A DNA stretch of 5,009 bases from an uncultured Solobacterium sp. (GTDB lineage Bacteria; Bacillota_I; Bacilli_A; Erysipelotrichales; Erysipelotrichaceae): positions 1 to 5,009 of the forward strand of contig CALEMV010000221.1 in NCBI GenBank assembly GCA_937910655.1, given 5' to 3'. Below, in pieces: positions 1 to 5,009 of this stretch (its first letter is position 1; the number at the start of each line of letters is the position of its first letter). Under the pieces are notes generated by a model that had not been told where the DNA came from, ran no database searches, and was given only the letters and a program-made list of their open reading frames with translations. Made by a program: the position numbers and the translations under genes.

Positions 1-27
1 ATTTATGTGTCATAGCCTTTTATTTTC

Positions 28-1233
28 TTAGACTGAATACCCCTGCTGTATCTTGCGAATGACTTTTTCAAAACGCTCAACATCCCAAGTGACTGGCGTT
101 GGATATGTAGGATTTCCTTCCTTCTCTGCACCAGTCGCAAGATAATGAATATCTGTATCCTGTATCTCTGGTATTGATGTTGGAATGCCTAATATTCGGT
201 TTATTTCTTTTAGTTTTTTGATAAAATATTTTGCCTTCTGTTGATCTGTATGACCAGCAATGCCTACGATATCTGCAATATGAGCTAGTTTCTTTGTGAT
301 TGTGTCCCCATATTCTTCCAATACAATCGGTAAAATAATGGCATTAATCATACCATGTTGTAAATGATACATTCCCCCAATACCATGTGCTATTGCATGT
401 ACGTAGCCAATATAGTTGTTGGTAATCGCTACTCCAGCTTTATAAGAAGCTTCTAAAAGTTCCAGACGATATTGTATATTTGATCCATCTTCAAAACTAG
501 GTATTAAATATTGGAAAATAGACTCAATTGCCTCTAGCGCATACTCATTCGTCTTACGATTATTAAAATGATTTATATACGCTTCTATGGCATGTGTTAA
601 AGCATCCATACCTGTATAAGCTGTCATCTTTGCTGGTAATGTAGTCAACAGAGAAGCATCTAAGACAGCATACTTTGGAATCAGAAATAAATGACTTATC
701 GCATACTTACGCTTCCTAATTGGATCTGTAATAACAGCACCAGCAGTCACTTCAGAACCAGTGCCAGCAGTCGTCGGTACAGCGATAAAAAATGGTAATG
801 TTTTAGATACTCTTCCTGTATCTAATACTGTCTTAACAGTAAGATGACTACTTTGAATACAAGCTAGTGCAGCTTTTGAGCAATCAATGACAGAACCCCC
901 ACCGATTGCGATGAGTCCTTGACAACCTTCATTTATATAATATTCCTTTAAATTTTCGACATCCGAAATCTCTGGATCTGGCTTTACATCATGAAAGATA
1001 CTATAAGGAATATGACTTTCTTCTAATCTTTCGAAGAATGGTTGTAATGTACCTCTTTTGATAAATCCAGCTGTTGTAACAACCATATACCGACTATGAT
1101 GTTTTTCTCTTAAAACATCCACTAAATCTAATAATGCATGTTCACCTTTTATTATCTTAGGCTGTAAGTTTAACTGTATTTTTTGAATTGGACCAAAGAG
1201 TGCCTGTCTAGTTCTTAATAGAAAGTGTTTCAT
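28..1233 (-). CDS. Iron-containing (group III) alcohol dehydrogenase, complete
   Basis: This is a cytosolic NAD(P)-dependent alcohol dehydrogenase of the FucO/AdhB/butanol-dehydrogenase family, which interconverts an alcohol and an aldehyde; here probably acting as a fermentative aldehyde reductase (inferred). The N-terminal half (about 25-200) is the nucleotide-binding domain, with GGGS at 111-114 followed by VIDCSK, and the family signature PTTAGTGSE at 153-161. The C-terminal half is the helical metal domain. By alignment with FucO from memory, the metal ligands are D210 and H214 (in TGMDALTHAIEAY, 207-219), H279 and H293, and H283 is the catalytic-site histidine; all are present. The 401 aa length is slightly above the usual 380-390 because of about 15 extra N-terminal residues. 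Met1 is preferred because a GAGG site lies 5 nt upstream and the next Met is residue 50, inside the fold. Residue T54 replaces the Asp of the VTD motif of NAD-dependent relatives, so NADP(H) use is possible. The substrate cannot be deduced. There is no signal peptide or membrane segment. It lies downstream of nifJ beyond a terminator. Confidence 0.95.
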   Translation of the reverse strand: MKHFLLRTRQALFGPIQKIQLNLQPKIIKGEHALLDLVDVLREKHHSRYMVVTTAGFIKRGTLQPFFERLEESHIPYSIFHDVKPDPEISDVENLKEYYINEGCQGLIAIGGGSVIDCSKAALACIQSSHLTVKTVLDTGRVSKTLPFFIAVPTTAGTGSEVTAGAVITDPIRKRKYAISHLFLIPKYAVLDASLLTTLPAKMTAYTGMDALTHAIEAYINHFNNRKTNEYALEAIESIFQYLIPSFEDGSNIQYRLELLEASYKAGVAITNNYIGYVHAIAHGIGGMYHLQHGMINAIILPIVLEEYGDTITKKLAHIADIVGIAGHTDQQKAKYFIKKLKEINRILGIPTSIPEIQDTDIHYLATGAEKEGNPTYPTPVTWDVERFEKVIRKIQQGYSV

Positions 1234-1238
1234 ATGTA

Positions 1239-1242
1239 CCTC
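1239..1242 (-). promoter_or_regulatory. Ribosome binding site of the alcohol dehydrogenase gene
   Basis: GAGG (within GTGAGGTACAT, minus strand) lies 5 nt before the ATG at 1233-1231. It supports Met1 as the start, including the N-terminal extension relative to FucO-type proteins. Confidence 0.75.
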
Positions 1243-1252
1243 ACTTTGCTTT

Positions 1253-1261
1253 AGTATACCA
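1253..1261 (-). promoter_or_regulatory. Candidate extended -10 promoter for the alcohol dehydrogenase gene
   Basis: On the minus strand TGG is followed directly by TATACT (1261-1253), matching the TGn-TATAAT extended -10 pattern with one mismatch in the hexamer. No good -35 is seen: the best 18-bp-spaced hexamer is TTCTTA, inside the terminator tail. A start of transcription about 7 nt further on (near 1246) would leave a leader of only about 12-13 nt, just enough to contain the GAGG site. The location between the nifJ terminator and the gene makes functional sense, but the assignment rests on motif and position only. Confidence 0.4.
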
Positions 1262-1275
1262 CCATGAATCTACAA

Positions 1276-1315
1276 ATAAGAAAAACATATCCTCTAAATG
1301 AAGAGGATATGTTTT
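1276..1315 (-). terminator. Rho-independent terminator of nifJ
   Basis: On the minus strand a perfect 14-bp stem (AAAACATATCCTCT at 1315-1302 pairing with AGAGGATATGTTTT at 1295-1282) closes a 6-nt loop (TCATTT, 1301-1296). The U-rich run TTTTTCTTATTT follows (ending at 1274). The stem begins 8 nt after the nifJ TAA codon. The stem has only 5 G/C pairs of 14, and its outer four A-U pairs overlap the A- and U-tracts, so some read-through into the dehydrogenase gene is possible. On the plus strand the stem is not followed by a good T-run, and no plus-strand gene reads into it, so it is assigned to nifJ. Confidence 0.9.
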
Positions 1316-1323
1316 AAGTTTAA

Positions 1324-4300
1324 TTATTCAGAAGTTTCTTCGTCTTGAACTCTCTTCTTGAACAAGAGTCTGTTGTAACGCTTTTCAGCATCCTTACGAG
1401 CCTTCTCGAATAACTTATCTGCTTCTTCTTGACCTAATACCTTAGGTAAGTTGAAGTAACGAGCTTCGTTGAGTAAGAAGTCATTGAACTTAGAGAAGTC
1501 TGGTGTACGAGAGTCAATCTGTAATGGCTTCTCAAGTCTTGGGTCGAAACGGTATAGAACTGTGTAACCACAAGCAACTGCATTCTTCTGAACGTTAGGC
1601 ATGTTAATCAATCCACCCTTAATACCGTGCTCTAAGCATGGTGAGTAAGCGATGATAATTGATGGTCCCTTGTAACTTTCAGCTTCCTTGAATGCCTTGA
1701 TTGTCTGTGTCTGGTTAGCACCCATAGATACCTGTGCAACATAAGCTGTACCGTATTCCATGAAGATCTGACCGATATCCTTCTTAGCACCTTGCTTACC
1801 ACCGGAAGCAAACTTCGCAATAGATGAAGCTTGAGATGACTTAGAAGACTGTCCACCTGTGTTGGAGTAAACTTCAGTATCAAGTACTAATACGTTTACG
1901 TCTAGGTTATTCGCCATTACGTGGTCTAATCCACCGTAGCCAATATCGTAAGCCCATCCGTCACCACCGATGATCCAAACAGACTTAGAAACAAGGTCTC
2001 TTTCAAGTTTGAGTAATTCCTTAACCTCTTGGTTAGAAGAAGCCTTAACCTGTTCAACTAACTTGTTAACGATTGTTCTTTGAACATCACGATCATCATT
2101 AGCAGCGATATAAGCTTCAAATGATGCCTTCAAGTCAGCTTCAACCTTATCAAGGTTGTCTTCCATAATCTTGAGGATACGAGCACTCTTGTATGACTGA
2201 GCAACTGCCATACCATAACCGTATTCAGCATTGTCTTCGAATAATGAGTTAGCCCAAGCAACACCTTCACCATTTTCATCCTGTACGAATGGGTTTGATG
2301 GAGTAGCAGAGCAGTAAATCATTGAGCAACCTGTAGCGTTAGCAACTAACATATCGTTACCGAATAACTGAGAAGCTAAACGGTAGTAAGGAGCTTCACC
2401 ACATCCTGGGCAGCAACCAGATACTTCAAAGTAAGGCATCATCAAGGAGACACCAGCTTCAGTATTATTGTTACCGAATTCCTTCTTATATGTTGTGTGC
2501 TTGTATAGATAATCAGCTACTGGCTCTTGACCTAACTGAGTCTTAACGTCAGCTGGTGATAATGCCTTAGTAGGACATACTGTAATACATACACCACAGC
2601 CTACACAGTTCTCTGTAGAAACTTGGATTCTGAACTTGAGGTTAGCTTCCTTAGCTCCCTTATATGCAGGAGAAGGATCCTTCAATGTTAATTCAACGTT
2701 GTTTTCAGCAGCAATCTTCTGTGCTGTAGCAACTTCTTCTTCATTCATTAAGAATGAACGAATTGTAGCGTGAGGACATGCAAATCCACACTTACCACAC
2801 TGGATACACTTTTCAGCTTCCCATTCAGGAACGAGTGTTGCGATTGTTCTCTTTTCCTTGAATGCAACATTAGGATTTAATGTACCATCTGTTACACCAA
2901 AGTTTAAGAATGAAGATACTGGCATATCCTGACCCTGTAAGTGATTGATTGGTGTTACATATTCATCATAGAATGCATCACCAGTAGAACCCTTAACAGA
3001 CTTATCGAATTGTAAGTCAGCCCATGCTGGATCTACAGTTACTTCAACGATTCCTGAAGCACCTGTTTCAATTGCTAAGATATTCTTGTTTACAACATCC
3101 TGTCCCTTACGAGCATATGTATGACGAGCAGAATCCTTCATTAATTCTAAGGATGTGCTATATGGCATAATCTGTTTATTGAGACGGAAGAATGCAGCCT
3201 GTAAGATTGTATTTGTGAAACGTCCCATGCCTGTATCTTGCGCAATCTTAGTTGCGTTAATGATATAGAACTTCGCATGACGTCTAGCAAGTCTAGCTAA
3301 GATGCGGTTAGGTAATCTATCTGCAATTTCTTCTGCTGGGATAGTTGTGTTCAGTAAGAATGTTCCGCCTTCCTTAAGGTCACGAACCATATCAAACTGG
3401 AAGCAGTAACTATCTAATGAACAAGAGATAAAGTCAGCCTTATCAATGTAGTATGGGCTATGAATTGGGCTCTTACCAAATCTTAAGTGAGAACGTGTTA
3501 CACCACCAGACTTCTTTGAGTCATATGCAAAGTAAGCCTGTGAGTATAAATCAGTATTGTTACCAATAATCTTAACTGTTGACTTGTTAGCACCTACAGT
3601 ACCATCAGAACCTAAACCATAGAAAATACATGATGTATAGTCTGCGTCTACTGTAATATCAACTGGTTCAATAGAAAGATTTGTAACATCATCTTCAATA
3701 CCAATTGTGAACTCTTCCTTTGGAGAATCCTTCTTCAATTCTTCAAATAAGCCATTGATATGAGATGGGTTTGTATCCTTAGAAGATAGACCATAACGTC
3801 CACCAACGATTGTTAGATTCTTGATATCACGTAAAGCATATACAACATCTAAGAATAATGGCTCACGCGCACCCTGTTCTTTAGTACGGTCTAATACAGC
3901 AATCTTCTTAACAGTTGCTGGAAGAACAGACTTCAAGAACTCAACAGAGAATGGACGATATAGGTAGACCTTAATTAAACCTACTTTTTCGCCTCTCTTA
4001 ACGAGTGTATTGATTGTTTCTGTAATAGTATCTGTTACAGAACCCATAGCAATAATGACACGTTCAGCATCAGGAGCACCTACATATGTAAATGGTGCAT
4101 AGTTACGACCTGTATGCTCAGAAATCTTCTTCATATAATCAGCTACTACAGCTGGAATATTTGCGAAGTGATTATTTTGAGCTTCGGCAGCCTGGAAGAA
4201 GATATCATCGTTCTGTGTACCACCACGAACAACTGGGTTTGTATGTGGGTTTAGAGCTAAAGCACGGAACTCTTCTAAACTCTCTTGGTTAACTAAGCTT

Positions 4301-4887
4301 CTTAAGTAGTCATAGTCCATCACTTCAATCTTATCGATTTCATGTGATGTACGGAAACCATCAAAGAAATGCATTACTGGTACACGTTGATCAATTGCGA
4401 CCAAGTGTGCAACACCAGCTAAATCCATACAGTCCTGTACGGAGTGTGAACAAATCTGAACAATACCTGTTTGGCGACAAGCATAAATATCAGAGTGATC
4501 ACCGAAGATACTTAATGTGTGTGTAGCTAAAGTACGAGCTGCTACATGGATAACTCCTGGTAACATTTCACCCTTTAACTTGTAAATATTTGGGATCATT
4601 AATAATAGACCCTGTGAAGCTGTAAATGTTGTAGCTAAAGAACCAGCCTGTAATGCACCGTGAATTGCTCCGGCAGCACCACCTTCAGACTGCATTTCCA
4701 CAACCTTAACACGATCTCCAAACACGTTCTTACGACCTGCTGTTGACCATGCATCAACATTTTCCGCCATAGGCGATGACGGTGTAATTGGATAAATACC
4801 GGCTACTTCCGTAAAAGCATACGCGGCGTGGGCAGTTGCGGTATTACCATCCATAGCTTCGAAAACTTTTTTGTTTTCAGTACTCAT
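1324..4887 (-). CDS. nifJ: Pyruvate:ferredoxin (flavodoxin) oxidoreductase, single-chain, complete
   Basis: This cytosolic homodimer-type enzyme converts pyruvate, CoA and oxidised ferredoxin (or flavodoxin) to acetyl-CoA, CO2 and reduced carrier, the central pyruvate step of many anaerobes. At 1187 aa it has the full domain order. First is the pyrimidine-side TPP domain (about 1-255; YPITPSSP at 32-39, catalytic Glu E68 in QSEGGAAG, T35 and R118). Next are a transketolase-C-like domain (about 260-400) and the gamma/CoA-side domain (about 415-625; GSDGTVGANKS at 426-436). The EKR segment follows (E678-R680). The two-cluster ferredoxin domain has C694/C697/C700/C704 and C761/C764/C767/C771. 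Last is the pyrophosphate-side TPP domain, with GDGW at 975-978, D976, T1004, V1006 and N1009. The proximal 4Fe-4S cluster ligands are C826, C829, C854 and C1084. These assignments follow the Desulfovibrio africanus PFOR by remembered numbering. The C-terminus is a short charged helix, lacking the long extension of the Desulfovibrio enzyme. All expected cofactor residues are present. The start has AGGAGG 4 nt upstream. The codon bias suggests high expression, and a terminator follows directly. Confidence 0.98.
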   Translation of the reverse strand: MSTENKKVFEAMDGNTATAHAAYAFTEVAGIYPITPSSPMAENVDAWSTAGRKNVFGDRVKVVEMQSEGGAAGAIHGALQAGSLATTFTASQGLLLMIPNIYKLKGEMLPGVIHVAARTLATHTLSIFGDHSDIYACRQTGIVQICSHSVQDCMDLAGVAHLVAIDQRVPVMHFFDGFRTSHEIDKIEVMDYDYLRSLVNQESLEEFRALALNPHTNPVVRGGTQNDDIFFQAAEAQNNHFANIPAVVADYMKKISEHTGRNYAPFTYVGAPDAERVIIAMGSVTDTITETINTLVKRGEKVGLIKVYLYRPFSVEFLKSVLPATVKKIAVLDRTKEQGAREPLFLDVVYALRDIKNLTIVGGRYGLSSKDTNPSHINGLFEELKKDSPKEEFTIGIEDDVTNLSIEPVDITVDADYTSCIFYGLGSDGTVGANKSTVKIIGNNTDLYSQAYFAYDSKKSGGVTRSHLRFGKSPIHSPYYIDKADFISCSLDSYCFQFDMVRDLKEGGTFLLNTTIPAEEIADRLPNRILARLARRHAKFYIINATKIAQDTGMGRFTNTILQAAFFRLNKQIMPYSTSLELMKDSARHTYARKGQDVVNKNILAIETGASGIVEVTVDPAWADLQFDKSVKGSTGDAFYDEYVTPINHLQGQDMPVSSFLNFGVTDGTLNPNVAFKEKRTIATLVPEWEAEKCIQCGKCGFACPHATIRSFLMNEEEVATAQKIAAENNVELTLKDPSPAYKGAKEANLKFRIQVSTENCVGCGVCITVCPTKALSPADVKTQLGQEPVADYLYKHTTYKKEFGNNNTEAGVSLMMPYFEVSGCCPGCGEAPYYRLASQLFGNDMLVANATGCSMIYCSATPSNPFVQDENGEGVAWANSLFEDNAEYGYGMAVAQSYKSARILKIMEDNLDKVEADLKASFEAYIAANDDRDVQRTIVNKLVEQVKASSNQEVKELLKLERDLVSKSVWIIGGDGWAYDIGYGGLDHVMANNLDVNVLVLDTEVYSNTGGQSSKSSQASSIAKFASGGKQGAKKDIGQIFMEYGTAYVAQVSMGANQTQTIKAFKEAESYKGPSIIIAYSPCLEHGIKGGLINMPNVQKNAVACGYTVLYRFDPRLEKPLQIDSRTPDFSKFNDFLLNEARYFNLPKVLGQEEADKLFEKARKDAEKRYNRLLFKKRVQDEETSE

Positions 4888-4901
4888 ATGTCCTCCTTCA
4901 T
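4884..4901 (-). other. Possible five-codon leader frame (MKEDI) coupled to nifJ
   Basis: On the minus strand, ATG AAG GAG GAC ATA TGA runs from 4901 to 4884. Its TGA overlaps the nifJ ATG in the classic ATGA arrangement used for translational coupling, and a GGAGG lies 4 nt before its own ATG. Its codons contain the nifJ Shine-Dalgarno. It is so short that chance is a serious alternative, and its use depends on the transcript starting upstream of 4910. I regard it as a possibility, not a gene call. Confidence 0.2.
4892..4897 (-). promoter_or_regulatory. Ribosome binding site of nifJ
   Basis: AGGAGG (within GAAGGAGGACAT, minus strand) is a full match to the Shine-Dalgarno core. It lies only 4 nt before the ATG at 4887-4885, a slightly short spacing. 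It fixes the start codon: no alternative in-frame upstream start with its own site is seen. Confidence 0.85.
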
Positions 4902-4905
4902 AATA

Positions 4906-4910
4906 CCTCC
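4906..4910 (-). promoter_or_regulatory. Second, upstream Shine-Dalgarno-like GGAGG
   Basis: A second GGAGG lies 14 nt upstream of the nifJ GGAGG and has the same layout, GGAGG-N4-ATG, where the ATG at 4901-4899 opens a five-codon frame. It could initiate that mini frame or act as a standby site loading ribosomes for nifJ. If transcription starts from the TATAAT at 4920-4915 (around 4908), this site would be cut off at the 5' end and could not work; it would matter only with a start further upstream. Confidence 0.35.
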
Positions 4911-4914
4911 ATAT

Positions 4915-4920
4915 ATTATA
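4915..4920 (-). promoter_or_regulatory. Candidate -10 box of the nifJ promoter
   Basis: TATAAT (minus strand, 4920-4915) is a perfect sigma-A -10 hexamer 27 nt before the nifJ start codon. None of the hexamers at 15-19 bp spacing matches TTGACA at more than two positions, and there is no TGn extension. The predicted transcript start near 4908 gives a leader of about 20 nt that contains the nifJ Shine-Dalgarno. Chance occurrence in AT-rich DNA cannot be excluded. An alternative, weaker -10 is TATTAT at 4943-4938, also without a convincing -35. Confidence 0.4.
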
Positions 4921-5009
4921 AAACTAAAAGATATGAAATAATAGACATTTGCGCAATAAATACACGATTCCCCACTATTTTTCTGTGATTTTTTTGTAAC
5001 CCAAAATAA
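4921..5009. other. Non-coding nifJ upstream region with A-tracts and a small palindrome
   Basis: No coding frame is supported in this stretch, which runs off the window. It contains two A-tracts on the minus strand (4978-4982 and 4989-4995, about 11-12 bp apart) and an 8-bp perfect palindrome TTGCGCAA at 4949-4956, about 30 bp upstream of the TATAAT. No recognisable Rex operator (TTGTGA-N6-TCACAA type) or riboswitch is seen. The end of an upstream gene or its terminator may lie beyond the window. Confidence 0.4.

Noticed and set aside
1..27. Possible terminator arm (AAAAGGC on the minus strand) after the dehydrogenase stop codon
   Set aside because: Only one arm would be in the window and no complementary partner is visible within these 27 bases, so a hairpin cannot be supported.
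1632..1883. 83-codon open frame on the minus strand inside nifJ
   Set aside because: It lies wholly within conserved PFOR coding sequence in another frame. Its translation is rich in Ser, Leu, His and Arg with no recognisable domain, as expected of a frame-shifted shadow.
1324..2690. Possible unusual insertion between the proximal cluster region and the TPP motif of PFOR (residues about 905-965)
   Set aside because: Single-chain PFORs normally carry a charged helical segment here before the SVWIIGGDGWAYD motif, and the total length is normal for the family.
4092..4292. 66-codon open frame on the plus strand
   Set aside because: It is antisense to conserved nifJ codons, has no recognisable product, and is explained by the codon composition of the real gene.
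4344..4526. 60-codon open frame on the plus strand
   Set aside because: It is antisense to the N-terminal TPP domain of nifJ; the composition is random-looking and no family is recognisable.
4966..5009. Possible Rex-type redox operator suggested by TGTGA followed by a T-run
   Set aside because: The second half-site TCACAA is missing: the sequence after the T-run reads GTAACC. There is no inverted repeat.

Overview
The window holds two genes, both read from the minus strand, with short non-coding stretches between and around them. The DNA is AT-rich, the Shine-Dalgarno sites are strong (AGGAGG, GAGG), and the products are a clostridial-type pyruvate:ferredoxin oxidoreductase and an iron-dependent alcohol dehydrogenase. 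This points to a low-GC anaerobic, fermentative Firmicute. The protein style would fit Erysipelotrichia or a related gut or oral lineage, but that placement is an impression that I could not test.

Layout in order of transcription (high to low coordinates): 4888-5009 is the nifJ upstream region. It has two A-tracts about one helical turn apart, a small GCGC palindrome, a perfect TATAAT with no good -35 box, and two closely spaced GGAGG sites with tiny overlapping reading frames. The segment 4887-1324 is nifJ, a complete single-chain PFOR of 1187 aa. The segment 1323-1276 contains a clear Rho-independent terminator (14-bp stem, 6-nt loop, U-rich tail). The segment 1275-1234 holds a candidate extended -10 promoter and a Shine-Dalgarno for the second gene. 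The segment 1233-28 is an iron-containing alcohol dehydrogenase of 401 aa. Bases 1-27 lie downstream of that stop codon and are too short to interpret. There is no gene-free stretch longer than about 120 bases.

The genes plausibly serve the same fermentative metabolism. PFOR turns pyruvate into acetyl-CoA, CO2 and reduced ferredoxin, and the alcohol dehydrogenase can dispose of reducing power by reducing an aldehyde. No acetaldehyde dehydrogenase is present here, so a direct acetyl-CoA-to-ethanol route cannot be claimed. The terminator between the genes argues that they are mostly separate transcription units. Codon choice also differs: nifJ favours AAG, TTC, AAC and CGT as highly expressed genes do, while the dehydrogenase uses many AAA, ATA, TTT and CGA codons.

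I found no previously undescribed system. The most unusual item is the nifJ translation-initiation region, with its tandem Shine-Dalgarno sites and ATGA-overlapping mini reading frames. No RNA gene, mobile element, CRISPR array or long repeat was seen.
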